Source of the DNA: Actinophytocola sp963727495
GTDB taxonomy: Bacteria > Actinomycetota > Actinomycetes > Mycobacteriales > Pseudonocardiaceae
DNA length: 64,000 nucleotides
Assembly (NCBI GenBank): GCA_963727495.1
Contig: CAVSGQ010000006.1
Location: forward strand, 372,001-436,000
Reading direction: 5' to 3'
Made by a program: the position numbers and the translations under genes. This document shows positions 7,888 through 16,273 of the stretch, piece after piece; the stretch's first letter is position 1, and the number at the start of each line of letters is the position of its first letter. The notes below the pieces were generated by a model. It saw only the letters and a program-made list of their open reading frames with translations, was not told where the DNA came from and made no database searches.

Positions 7888-8775
7888 TCAGCGGGTCAGC
7901 GGGGTGAAGTCGTGGTCGGCCACGTAGTCCGGGCGCGGGGCCGTGCCGCCGTACGGGTCCACCAGGGTGTTCTCCACGCTGTTGAACACCAGGAAGATGT
8001 GCGACCGCGGGAACGGCGTGATGTTGTTCCCCGACCCGTGCATCAGGTTCGCGTCGAACATCAGCGCAGAGCCGGCCGGCGCGGTGAACTGCTCGATGCC
8101 GTACGCGCTCGCGAGGTTCGTCAGGTGCTCGGTGCTCGGCACGCCGATCTCGTGCTCGGCCAGCGGGCTGCGGAAGTGCTCCGGCGGGGTGCCGCCCGCG
8201 CAGGGCACGAACATCCGGTGCGAGCCGGGCATCATCATCAGCCCGCCGTTGAACGGATGGAGGTCGGTCAGCGCGATCGACATGCTGACCGCGCGCGGCA
8301 CCGGCATGCCGTCCTCGACGTGCCAGGTCTCGAAGTCCGAGTGCCAGTAGTGCCCGCGGCCCTCGAACGCCGACAGGTAGGTCGCCCGGCTCTGGTGCAC
8401 GTACACCTCGGAGCCGAGGATCTGCCGGGCCCGGTCCAGCACGCGGGGGTCCCGCACCAGCTCGGCGACCAGCGCGGACGCCCGGTGCACGCCGAAGATC
8501 GTGCGGACCTCGCCGTCCTCGACGACGGCGCCCTCCCCCGTCGGGTCTGCGGCCAGGCGCTCGAGCTCGTGGCGGAAGGCGTCGACCTCCCCGGGGCTGA
8601 GCAGGTCGTCGTGGAACGAGAAGCCGCGGATGTCGTGCGCGGCGAGGGTGGCCGGGTCGATCGGACCCATCGCCCCCGTCGTCCACACCGTCGGCTCGAT
8701 ACGGTCGAGCAGCTCGGGTTCGCCGGTCATCCTTGTGGGATAGGGATCGGCGGTCCCGGTGTCGGTGAGCGTCAT
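7888..8775 (-). CDS. ectD: Ectoine hydroxylase
   Basis: Fe(II)/2-oxoglutarate dioxygenase that converts ectoine to 5-hydroxyectoine. The 295-residue product shows the EctD signature HYWHSDFETWHVEDGMP (iron ligands His and Asp), the downstream HGSGNN (third ligand His) and RSHIFLVFNSVEN, where Arg binds 2-oxoglutarate. The frame extends further upstream, but ATG 8775 (MTLTDTGTADPYPTR) overlaps the ectC stop by ATGA and fits family length. It is the last gene of ectABCD, so this strain should accumulate hydroxyectoine as well as ectoine. A strong hairpin follows. Confidence 0.96.
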   Translation of the reverse strand: MTLTDTGTADPYPTRMTGEPELLDRIEPTVWTTGAMGPIDPATLAAHDIRGFSFHDDLLSPGEVDAFRHELERLAADPTGEGAVVEDGEVRTIFGVHRASALVAELVRDPRVLDRARQILGSEVYVHQSRATYLSAFEGRGHYWHSDFETWHVEDGMPVPRAVSMSIALTDLHPFNGGLMMMPGSHRMFVPCAGGTPPEHFRSPLAEHEIGVPSTEHLTNLASAYGIEQFTAPAGSALMFDANLMHGSGNNITPFPRSHIFLVFNSVENTLVDPYGGTAPRPDYVADHDFTPLTR

Positions 8776-9197
8776 GCGCTCGTCCCCTCCATCTCGGGTT
8801 CTCGCGGCGGTTCTTCCCTGATCAGTGGGTAGACGCCGTTCTCGTCGTGCACCTCCCGGCCCGTCACCGGGGGGTTGAACACGCACACGGTCCGCATGTC
8901 GGTTCGCGGCCGCAGCTGGTGGTGGTCGTGCTCGTCGAGCAGGTAGAGGCTGCCGGGACCGAGCTGGTAGGTGGTCCCGGTCTCCTTGTCGAGCAGCTCA
9001 CCCTCGCCCTCGACGACGAACACGGCCTCGATGTGGTTGGCGTACCAGAAGTCGTTGACCGTGCCCGCGTAGAGGGTCGTCTCGTGCACGGAGAACCCGA
9101 CGCCCTCCTTGGCCAGCACGATCCGCTTGCTGCGCCAGTTCGGCGTCTTGATGTCACGGTCCGTGTCGTCCAGGTCCTGCACCGATCTCACCAACAC
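8772..9197 (-). CDS. ectC: L-ectoine synthase
   Basis: Cupin-fold enzyme that cyclises N-gamma-acetyl-2,4-diaminobutyrate to ectoine. Recognisable segments are TDRDIKTPNWRSKRIVLAKEG, FSVHETTLYAGTVNDFWYANHIEAVFVVEGEGEL and LLDEHDHHQLR (cupin metal ligands). I choose GTG 9197 (VLVRSVQDLDD), which matches the IVRTLEE start of the family and has a GGGAG ribosome site 7 nt upstream. The frame itself runs to 9221, inside the ectB end. The product is 141 residues, and the spacing to ectB is 16 bp. Confidence 0.96.
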   Translation of the reverse strand: MLVRSVQDLDDTDRDIKTPNWRSKRIVLAKEGVGFSVHETTLYAGTVNDFWYANHIEAVFVVEGEGELLDKETGTTYQLGPGSLYLLDEHDHHQLRPRTDMRTVCVFNPPVTGREVHDENGVYPLIREEPPREPEMEGTSA

Positions 9198-9213
9198 GTC
9201 GTTCTCCCAATCC

Positions 9214-10464
9214 TCACGCACACACCGCGTGCACGGACTCCACGAGCAGGTCCAGTCCCTGCGCCAGCTCGTCGTCGGTGACGGTGAGCGGCGGCATGAC
9301 CTTGGCGACCTCGCCCTCGGGACCGGACGTCTCCATCAGCAGACCACGCTCGAATGCCGCGCGGCAGACCGTGGAGGCGAGCTCGCCGGTCTCGAAGGAC
9401 AGCCCCCTGGCCAGGCCGCGGCCCTTGGCGAGCATCGGCGTGCCGGGCAGCGCCTCGACCAGCCCGTTCATCACGCGGCCGACCTGCTCGCCCTTCGCGA
9501 GGGTGCTCTTCTCCAGCTTGTCGTCGCTCCAGTAGGTGCGCAGCGCCTCGGTCGACGCGACGAACGCGGGGTTGATGCCGCGGAAGGTGCCGTTGTGCTC
9601 GCCCGGCTCCCAGATGTCGAGGTCCGGCCGGAACAGGGTGAGTGCCAGCGGCAGCCCGTAGCCACCGATCGACTTGGACAGGCACACGATGTCCGGGGTG
9701 ATGCCGGCGGACTCGAAGCTGAAGAACGGGCCGGTACGCCCGCAGCCCATCTGCACGTCGTCGACGATCAGCAGCATGTCGTGGCGCTTGCACAGGTCGG
9801 CGAGGCCGCGCAGCCACTCGTCGCGGGCGACGTTGATGCCGCCCTCGCCCTGCACGGTCTCGACGATCACCGCGGCCGGCTCGTTGAGCCCGCTGCCGCT
9901 GTCCTCGAGCAGCCGCTCGAACCAGAGGAAGTCCTCGACCTTGCCGTCGAGGTAGTTGTCGTAGGGCATCGGCGTGGCGTGCACCAGCGGGATGCCGGCG
10001 CCGCCGCGCTTCATCGAGTTGCCGGTGACCGACAGGGCACCGAGCGTCATGCCGTGGAACGCGTTGGTGAAGTTGATGATCGACTCGCGGCCGGTGACCT
10101 TGCGCGCCAGCTTCAGCGCCGCCTCGACGGCGTTCGCGCCGGCCGGGCCAGGGAACATGATCTTGTAGTCGAGGTCCCGCGGCTGCAGGATCGTGTCGGT
10201 GAAGGTCTCGAGGAAGTCACGCTTGGCGACGGTGTGCATGTCCAGCGCGTGGGTGACGCCGTCCCGCTCCAGGTAGTCGATCAGCGCCCGCTTGAGCACC
10301 GGGTTGTTGTGTCCGTAGTTGAGCGCGCCGGCCCCGGCAAAGAAGTCCAGGTAGCCCTTGCCCCCCTCGTCGTACAGCCACGAGCCGGTGGCGCGGTCGA
10401 ACACGACGGGCCAACTTCGGCAGTAGCTGCGCACCTCGGACTCGAGGGTCTCAAAAACGCTCAC
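9214..10464 (-). CDS. ectB: Diaminobutyrate-2-oxoglutarate transaminase
   Basis: PLP class-III aminotransferase (416 residues) that makes 2,4-diaminobutyrate from aspartate semialdehyde, with glutamate as amino donor. It has GPAGANAVEAALKLARK, FTNAFHGMTLGALSVTGN, IVDDVQMGCGRTGPFFSFE and the Schiff-base lysine in CLSKSIGGYGLPLAL. GTG 10464 (SVFETLESEVRSY) is preceded by GAGGAG at ideal spacing, and the longer in-frame Arg-rich extension is rejected. It is the second gene of the operon, 79 bp after ectA. Confidence 0.96.
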   Translation of the reverse strand: MSVFETLESEVRSYCRSWPVVFDRATGSWLYDEGGKGYLDFFAGAGALNYGHNNPVLKRALIDYLERDGVTHALDMHTVAKRDFLETFTDTILQPRDLDYKIMFPGPAGANAVEAALKLARKVTGRESIINFTNAFHGMTLGALSVTGNSMKRGGAGIPLVHATPMPYDNYLDGKVEDFLWFERLLEDSGSGLNEPAAVIVETVQGEGGINVARDEWLRGLADLCKRHDMLLIVDDVQMGCGRTGPFFSFESAGITPDIVCLSKSIGGYGLPLALTLFRPDLDIWEPGEHNGTFRGINPAFVASTEALRTYWSDDKLEKSTLAKGEQVGRVMNGLVEALPGTPMLAKGRGLARGLSFETGELASTVCRAAFERGLLMETSGPEGEVAKVMPPLTVTDDELAQGLDLLVESVHAVCA

Positions 10465-10543
10465 GATTCTCCTCAAACGCAGGGACATACGCCGGAAGCG
10501 CATTCAGCGCACCACCGTACGTCCATTGACGGAATGCTTACGG

Positions 10544-11101
10544 CTAGGCGGACATTGATGTGATGCCCGGCTCATTGACGAACGGCCCGATGCGGAAGCG
10601 CACCTCGGACTCGTGCTCGTCCGGGAACTCGCCGGCGTCGAAGGACCCGGCCCGGTCCATGGCCGCGCCCCAGCGCTTCGCCAGGGAGGCGAACAGCGCG
10701 TTGGACGCGGCGTTGTCAGGTGTGATCGTCGTCTCCATGTGCCGTACGCCCTCGTCGGCGAGGCGGCTGACCAGCGTGTCCAGCAGGGCGCCGGCCGTGC
10801 CGCGGCCTCGCTGGGAGCTGTCGACCGCGATCTGCCACACCACGACCGTGTCCGGCGCGGTGGGTCTGCGGTAACCGATCACGAAGCCGACGACCTCGTC
10901 GCCCGCCCGAGCGACCAGCGACGTGTCGGCGAAATCATGGCACCACATGAGGTACGCGTAGGAAGAGTTCAGATCGAGCTTTCCGGAATCGCGCGCGATT
11001 CTCCAGATTGCCCCTCCGTCCTGTGTGGACGGCTTGTCGATCTCTCGTCCCGCCGGCCCCCGTATGTCACCGTCGGCACTGTTCGCGTGCTTTCCGGACA
11101 T
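10544..11101 (-). CDS. ectA: L-2,4-diaminobutyrate N-gamma-acetyltransferase
   Basis: GNAT-fold enzyme for the acetylation step between EctB and EctC. The 185 residues include VGFVIGYRRPTAPDTVVVWQIAV and the acetyl-CoA loop SSQRGRGTAGALL, followed by METTITPDNAASNALFASLAKRWG, which is diagnostic for EctA. It is the first gene of ectABCD. The N-terminal 28 residues before GGAIWRIARDSGKLDLNSSYAY are divergent. The start ATG 11101 has no clear ribosome site, so a leaderless or later start cannot be excluded. It is divergent from the DevR-type gene, with which it shares a 143-bp promoter region. Confidence 0.94.
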   Translation of the reverse strand: MSGKHANSADGDIRGPAGREIDKPSTQDGGAIWRIARDSGKLDLNSSYAYLMWCHDFADTSLVARAGDEVVGFVIGYRRPTAPDTVVVWQIAVDSSQRGRGTAGALLDTLVSRLADEGVRHMETTITPDNAASNALFASLAKRWGAAMDRAGSFDAGEFPDEHESEVRFRIGPFVNEPGITSMSA

Positions 11102-11209
11102 ACCAAAGGAACGTAACAGAGAATTTTCGTTCGCTCAGAACCGCCAGGTCAAGGGGGCCGTATCACCTGCGGGTTCGGAATATACCGTGTGACAACCCTC
11201 GCAGAATTG

Positions 11210-11239
11210 TTGCGATCACAACCTGTTTCGTGGTATATA
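11210..11239 (+). promoter_or_regulatory. Putative leaderless promoter of the DevR-type gene
   Basis: TTGCGA (11210-11215) and TATATA (11234-11239) are 18 bp apart, and GTG 11245 follows 5 nt later. The GTG would be at or within a base or two of the transcript start. The ectA promoter must lie in the same 11102-11244 interval on the other strand; no DosR-type palindrome was recognised there. Confidence 0.45.
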
Positions 11240-11244
11240 GCCGG

Positions 11245-11895
11245 GTGGCCATTAGGATCTTCCTGGTTGACGACCACGAGATCGTCCGGCGTGGGATAGG
11301 CGATCTCTTCGAGGACCACCCGGACCTGCAGATCGTCGGCGAGGCGGCGTCGGTCGCCGAAGCCATGACCCGAATCCCGACCAGCGACGCCGATGTCGCC
11401 GTCCTCGACGTGCGCATGCCCGACGGAAACGGCGTGGAACTGTGCCGTGACCTGCGCTCGCAACTGCCGGCGCTGCGCTGCCTCATCCTCACCTCGTACT
11501 CCGATGACGAGGCCCTGCTCAACGCGATCATGGCCGGGGCCGCCGGGTTCGTGCTCAAGGAGGTCCTCGGCAACGACCTGATCAGCGCGATCCGCACGGT
11601 CGGCGCCGGCGGCTCGCTGCTGGACGGCCGCACCACCGAGGCGCTGATGAAGCGCCTGCGCCGCGGCCGCGACGGCGACGGGCCGCTCGCGGACCTGACC
11701 GAGCAGGAGCGCGCGGTGTTCGACCTGATCGGCGAGGGCCTGACCAACCGGCAGATCGCCGAGCGCCTCTACCTCGCCGAGAAGACGGTGAAGAACTACG
11801 TCTCGCACCTGCTCGCCAAGCTCGGCATGCAGCGCCGCACGCAGGCCGCGGTGCTGGCCGCGGAGCTCAAGTCCCGCAAGCCCCCGGAGCCCTGA
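11245..11895 (+). CDS. DevR/DosR-like NarL-family response regulator
   Basis: The 216-residue protein has a receiver domain with acidic pair LVDDHE (9-10), phospho-acceptor Asp55 in VAVLDVRMPDGNG, switch LILTSYSDDEA and Lys in GFVLKEV. A C-terminal LuxR/NarL HTH (about 150-205) reads LTEQERAVFDLIGEGLTNRQ then EKTVKNYVSHLLAKLGM. Throughout, including GNGVELCRDL and RRTQAAV, it resembles mycobacterial DevR, so it is probably the partner of the DevS-like kinase 0.5 kb downstream. It is divergent from ectA, so the ectoine operon is a plausible target. That regulation is inference only. Confidence 0.88.
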   Translation: MAIRIFLVDDHEIVRRGIGDLFEDHPDLQIVGEAASVAEAMTRIPTSDADVAVLDVRMPDGNGVELCRDLRSQLPALRCLILTSYSDDEALLNAIMAGAAGFVLKEVLGNDLISAIRTVGAGGSLLDGRTTEALMKRLRRGRDGDGPLADLTEQERAVFDLIGEGLTNRQIAERLYLAEKTVKNYVSHLLAKLGMQRRTQAAVLAAELKSRKPPEP

Positions 11896-11947
11896 ACGAC
11901 CTGTCCACACCCCCACCCACACGGCCCCGAACTGTCGGTACCAGCGA

Positions 11948-12160
11948 ATACGCTGGAAAGCGGGGGCCCCCGCGACTCCGGAGCCTGTCCACAGGCTTGA
12001 TCGACTTCGCGGGGAATGTCGGGGGCCGTCGCTACGCTGGATCACCGGGGGCCGGAGGCCACGCCTGACCCTGTTGTCCACAAGGCGCGGCTCGGGCGGC
12101 CGGAATCGTCGGTGCCCGCCCGTAGGCTGGAGACCGGGGGCCGGAGGCCCACACCAGGAG
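11948..12160. repeat. Intergenic repeat, copy 2: about 2.4 degenerate units of 84-90 bp
   Basis: Units begin with GCTGGA at 11952, 12036 and 12126. Each is followed by a GC-palindromic box (CGGGGGCCCCCGC in the first, CCGGGGGCCGGAGGCC in the others) and a TGTCCACA box. The first unit is the reverse-orientation match of 7661-7772. The 500-bp gap 11896-12395 between devR-like and devS-like holds only this array and GC-rich flanks. The short open frames through it differ between units and are not convincing genes. Confidence 0.6.
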
Positions 12161-12395
12161 TGTCGTTTGCCCCGCGGGCGGTTGCGTCCGCCGGCCGAGC
12201 CCAGCGAAGCCCGGTCAGGACGGGCCAAGCCACCCCGAGCGGCTCACGGCCGGCCCCGAGCCCACGCCGGGCGATCTGAGGACCCCGGAACAGCACGAGG
12301 CAGGCCACAGCCCGGCAAGGGTGAGACCTGACGGCCCGGAAGCCCCCGTTACCCGCGGACCGGTGCCGAGTGACCCGGCCGGACCTCGCCGGACG

Positions 12396-14124
12396 TCAGC
12401 CGGTGCGCAGCGGGACCCGCCAGGTCAGCCGCGTGCCGCCCTCCGGCCCGGGCCCGACCAGCAGCGAACCGCCGAACCTGGCCGCCCGCCGGTCGATGCC
12501 GAGCAGGCCCGACCGGGCCACGCCCGGCGGCACGCCCACCCCGTCGTCCATCACGTCGATCACCAGGTCGGTGTCGGCCTCGACGGTGATCACGATCATC
12601 TGTGCGTGGGAGTGCCGCACGGCGTTGCTGACCGCCTCCCGCAGCACGGCGGTCGCGTGCGTGCCCACATCGTCGGGAACCAGGGTGTCGATCGCGCCGG
12701 AGATCCGCACCGACGGCGCCACCTCGGCGTCCGCCGCCACCTCCTCGACGATGTCCAGCAGCTGCCGGCGCAGGCTCTGGTCCGGGTCCGTGCCCGCGGT
12801 GTGCAGGTCGAAGATCGACGTCCGGATCTCGCGCACGGTCTCGTCCAGCTGCCCGACCGCGCGGCTCACCCGCCCCCGCGCCTGCGGGTCGCCGATCCGG
12901 CGCACCGTGCCCTGCAGGCTCATCCCCGTCGCGAACAGCCGCTGGATCACGTGGTCGTGCAGGTCGGCGGCGATCCGGTCGCGGTCGGCCAGCACGTCCA
13001 GCTGCCGCTGCGCCCGGTGCTTCTCGGCCAGCTCCATCGCGAACGCGGCCTGGTCGGCGAACGACGCGAGCAGCGGCACCTGGCCGGCCAGGTACTGCGG
13101 TGCCCCCTTCTCCCGCATCGCGAGCAGCACGCCACGCACCACGTTGCCCGCGCCGAACGGCACCACGACCGCCGGGCCGAAGTCGCCTCCCGGCGGCCAG
13201 CCGGTGGGGATGACGTTGGTGAGACTACGGGATGATCTCCGACGCCCGCCCGCCGAACACGCCCGCCACCATCGGCTCGGCGGCGTTGATGCGCACGCCG
13301 GCCAGCTCCCCCTCGCGCTCCCCCGCGGCGGCCCGGACCATCACGTGCCCGGTCGGGTCCGCGAGCAGGATCAGCGCGCAGTCCGATCTGGACAGCTCCC
13401 GCGTCTTCGCGGCGATCATGTCCAGCGCGTCCTGGCTGGACGCCCCGCCGAGCAGCAGCGCGTTGACCTCGCGGGCGGCCTCCAGCCACCGCTCGCGCAT
13501 CCGTGACTCCTCGAACAGCCGGGCGTTCTCCACCGCGACACCGGCCGCCGCCGCCAGGCCCTTGAGCACCACCTCGTCGTCCGCGGTGAACTCGCCGGCG
13601 CCGCGCTTCTCGGTCAGGTAGAGGTTCCCGAAGATCTCGTCCCGGACACGGATCGGGGTGCCGAGGAAGCTGCGCATCGGCGGGTGGTTGGGCGGGAAGC
13701 CGACCGACGCCGGGTGCTCGGTCAGGTCCGCCACCCGGATCGGGTGCGGGTGCTCGATCAGCAGGCCGAGCAGGCCCCGGCCCTCCGGCAGGTCGCCCAT
13801 CACCGCCCTGGTCTGCGCGTCGATGCCGACGTGCACGAACTCGGCCAGCCGCTCCCGCTCGTCGGCGCTGAGCACCCCGAGCGCGCCGTAGCGGGCGTCG
13901 ACCAGCTCGACCGCGGTGCGCACGATCCGGTTCAGCGTGCCCTCGAGCTCGAGCCCCGCGCCGACCGCGACCACCGCCTCCAGCAGGCCCTGCAGCCGGT
14001 CACGGGTCCGGACGATCTCGGCCAGCCTGCTCTGCAGATCACCGAGAAGACCGTCGAGCACCAGCCCGTCCTGCGCCGCGCTCGCGTCCTCGCGGGCGGG
14101 GCCCGGGGGCTGCTGGTCCGGCAT
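12396..14124 (-). pseudogene. DevS/DosT-like GAF sensor histidine kinase, frame disrupted near 13227
   Basis: The N-terminal part (14124 to 13225) encodes two GAF modules: LLEAVVAVGAGLELEGTLNR...MRSFLGTPIRV and then REVNALLLGGASSQDALDMIAAKTRELSR. It runs into a TAG. The remainder (about 13220 to 12396) encodes the rest of GAF2 and the HisKA_3 box DRDRIAADLHDHVIQRLF, with phospho-acceptor His in LHDH. The HATPase_c domain follows with N-box LREAVSNAVRHSHA and DDGVG. Removing one base (A at 13227 on the plus strand) restores one continuous frame of about 575 codons. It would be the cognate kinase of the DevR-like regulator. Either an inactivated gene or a consensus error. Confidence 0.8.
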
Positions 14125-14324
14125 GGCGATTCCGATGTCCAGGACGGTGACGACATGGCCCGCCACCTGCGTAAGGGGTAGTACGGCACCCGGCCTATCG
14201 GCAGGTTTCGGCGCGACGTTACCCCTGCTGCGGAGTGTGTTCGGGTGCGAACGGCCGGCGTCGCGCTGCGGGACGGGCCGCGGTCGCCCATGCTGGTGGC
14301 ACCGGCCGTTCGGGGGTGGTGACC

Positions 14325-15137
14325 ATGAGCAGGCGCCGCAGGTCCGCCCTGCCGATCCTGCTGGTGATCCTGGTCGTCGTCGCGGCCGGTGTGGTGCTCG
14401 CGATCCGCCTGTTCGGCGACGAGCCGGCGGCGGCGCCCGCCGCGGGCGAGACATCCGCCCGCCCGCCGGACTCCACGCCGCCGGCCACGTCCACATCCGC
14501 CACGGCCACGACCTCCGCGGCACCGCGCGACGACGCCGAACCCGCGCTGTGGCCGTTCCGCACGCTCGACGAGGCCCGGCGCTGGCAGGTCGAGCAGGCA
14601 CCCGCCGGGCACTCGCCGTGGCACGGCGACGCCGAGGCCACCGCGCTGTCCTTCACCACCGGCTACCTCGGCTTCACCGGCCTAGACACGGTGGTGCACA
14701 GCGACATCGACGACACCGAGGCGGTGGTCGAGGTCGGCTACCGGACCGACGGCGGCAGGCCCGCACCGGCCGCCGCGCTGCGCCTGGTGCGCTTCGGCGA
14801 CGGGACCGACGCGCCGTGGGAGGTGATCGGCACGGTCGACGACACCATGGCGATCACCGAGCCCGCACCCGGCGTCGCGATCACCTCGCCGGTGCGGGTC
14901 GGCGGGCTGATCAGCGGCGTCGACGAGAACATCCGCGTACAGGTGCGCGACCCCGCCGCGCAGCGGCCGATCGGCGAGTCCTGCTGCCTGCCCGCGGGCG
15001 GGGAGAACAGCCCGTGGTCGGTCTCGGTGAGCTACCGCGGCGCGAGCGGCGCCACGCTCACGATCGTCGCCGCCACCGGCGGGCACGTCGCCGACGTCGA
15101 ACGCTTCGCGGTGACCGGGGCCCGGCCGGTCACGTAA
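14325..15137 (+). CDS. Membrane-anchored protein with C-terminal Gmad2 (Ig-like) domain
   Basis: The 270-residue protein starts MSRRRRSALPI and has one transmembrane anchor (about 7-26). A Pro/Thr/Ser/Ala-rich linker (about 35-70) leads to an extracytoplasmic region. Its last 90 residues (SPVRVGGLISGVDENIRVQVRD ... GATLTIVAA) match the Gmad2 fold, which is often found with spore or germination-associated and cell-envelope proteins. ATG 14325 was preferred over the upstream in-frame ATG because it puts RRRR directly before the hydrophobic anchor and has GGGGTGG upstream. Function unknown; probably cell-surface. It is divergent from the DevS-like gene. Confidence 0.65.
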   Translation: MSRRRRSALPILLVILVVVAAGVVLAIRLFGDEPAAAPAAGETSARPPDSTPPATSTSATATTSAAPRDDAEPALWPFRTLDEARRWQVEQAPAGHSPWHGDAEATALSFTTGYLGFTGLDTVVHSDIDDTEAVVEVGYRTDGGRPAPAAALRLVRFGDGTDAPWEVIGTVDDTMAITEPAPGVAITSPVRVGGLISGVDENIRVQVRDPAAQRPIGESCCLPAGGENSPWSVSVSYRGASGATLTIVAATGGHVADVERFAVTGARPVT

Positions 15138-15242
15138 CGCCGGGGCGGCAGGTCGCGACCACCCCGGTGTACTGATGCCCAGGCGCGGACGGGGTCGCCG
15201 CCGAGGTCACCGGGGGCGGGGAACGGACAGGGAGGTGACCGG

Positions 15243-15647
15243 GTGCGCGGCGAGCCGCTCAAGCTGGCGGAGCTGACGCGTCCGGAGTCCCTGCGGCTGC
15301 TGGACAGCGCGCCGATCGGGCGCATCGTCTACACCGTGCGCGCACTGCCCGCGATCGTCCCGGTCAGCCACCTGGTCGACAACGGCATGGTCGTCGTGCG
15401 CACCCACGTCGGCGCCGAGTGCGCCGGATCGGTGGTGGCCTACCAGGCCGACGAGCTCGACCCGGAGACCGGCGACGGCTGGAGCGTGACCGTCACCGGC
15501 GTGGCCCGCCGGGTGCTCGACCCCGACGAGATCGCCGGCTACGGCAGCCGGCTGGTCCCGCTCGTCGCCGCCGCGGTGCTGGAGACGATCCGGATCTACC
15601 CGGAGATCGTCGCCGGGTACCGGCTGCTCGCCCCCACCGCCGGCTGA
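15243..15647 (+). CDS. Pyridoxamine 5'-phosphate oxidase (PPOX)-like flavin-binding protein
   Basis: A compact 134-residue split-barrel protein. LLDSAPIGRIVYTVRALPAIVPVSHLVDNGMVVVRT and the later WSVTVTGVARRVLDPDE are typical of the FMN- or F420-binding PPOX family related to nitroreductase-like Rv3131-neighbourhood proteins. The strong ribosome site GGGAGGTGA precedes GTG 15243. Family members bind flavin or F420, with redox or heme-related roles; the substrate is unknown. It ends 3 bp before a convergent TetR gene. Confidence 0.75.
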   Translation: MRGEPLKLAELTRPESLRLLDSAPIGRIVYTVRALPAIVPVSHLVDNGMVVVRTHVGAECAGSVVAYQADELDPETGDGWSVTVTGVARRVLDPDEIAGYGSRLVPLVAAAVLETIRIYPEIVAGYRLLAPTAG

Positions 15648-15650
15648 CGG

Positions 15651-16202
15651 CTACGGTCGCAGGCCCGCGAAGATCACCGCCAGCGCCCGGTCGCGCAGGT
15701 CCGCGCTCCAGCCGCCCTGCAGGGCGCCCTGCGCGGTCGCGGTCAGCAGCGCCAGCACCTCGTCCAGCCGCACCTCCGGGCGCACCGCGCCCGCCCGCCG
15801 CGCCCGGTCGAGCAGCACGTCGATCGCGTCGCGCAGGGAACGCATCGGGTCCGCGACGCCGATCCGCACACCGTCCTGCGCGAGCAGTTCCACCACCGCC
15901 TTCTTCTCCGCCGCCTGCTCGACCACGCGGGCGAAGAAGTCGAACAGCGCCGTCGCCGGGTCGGCCCCGGCCAGCTCGGCGACCTCGGTGGTGAGCCGCT
16001 CCAGCAGGTCCTTCATGATCGCCGAAAGCAGGTCCTGCTTGGTCGGGAAGTGCCGGAACACCGTGCCGATCGCCACCCCGGCCCGCGCCGCGACGTCCTC
16101 GGTGGACGCCGTGGGGCCCTGCCGGGCGAACACCTCCGACGCGGCGGCCAGGATCCGTTCCCGGTTGCGCCGGGCGTCGGCGCGCAGCGGCCTGCTTGAC
16201 AA
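15651..16202 (-). CDS. TetR-family transcriptional regulator
   Basis: The N-terminal HTH RRNRERILAAASEVFARQG ... EDVAARAGVAIGTVFRHFPTKQDLL is classical TetR, followed by an all-helical ligand domain (SetR/TetR_C-like). The total is 183 residues from TTG 16202. The frame stays open to ATG 16241, but that start lies inside the palindromic operator. TTG 16202 has a GGAG site 8 nt upstream and gives the usual short N-terminus (LSSRPLRADARR). It is divergent from the NTF2-like gene, which it probably represses along with itself. Confidence 0.85.
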   Translation of the reverse strand: MSSRPLRADARRNRERILAAASEVFARQGPTASTEDVAARAGVAIGTVFRHFPTKQDLLSAIMKDLLERLTTEVAELAGADPATALFDFFARVVEQAAEKKAVVELLAQDGVRIGVADPMRSLRDAIDVLLDRARRAGAVRPEVRLDEVLALLTATAQGALQGGWSADLRDRALAVIFAGLRP

Positions 16203-16203
16203 G

Positions 16204-16241
16204 ATGAGTCTCCACTCATAATCCTTAACGTGAGCGCTCAC
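16204..16241. promoter_or_regulatory. Twin palindromes in the TetR/NTF2-like divergent promoter
   Basis: ATGAGT-CTCC-ACTCAT (16204-16219) and the perfect 12-mer GTGAGCGCTCAC (16230-16241) share the half-site (G/A)TGAG(C/T). This half-site recurs in CACTCATC just beyond. Such repeated half-sites fit binding of two TetR dimers. The first palindrome contains the likely ribosome site of the TetR mRNA. Confidence 0.55.
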
Positions 16242-16273
16242 TCATCTTACCCGCAGAACTTTGGGAGAGGCCG

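Noticed and set aside
12042..12331. Several short open frames through the repeat array between devR-like and devS-like
   Set aside because: They arise from the GC-rich repeat units, lack ribosome sites and encode only Arg/Pro/Gly-rich low-complexity peptides.
16204..16241. Start of the TetR gene at ATG 16241
   Set aside because: It would place coding sequence across both operator palindromes; TTG 16202 has a ribosome site and gives a normal TetR N-terminus.
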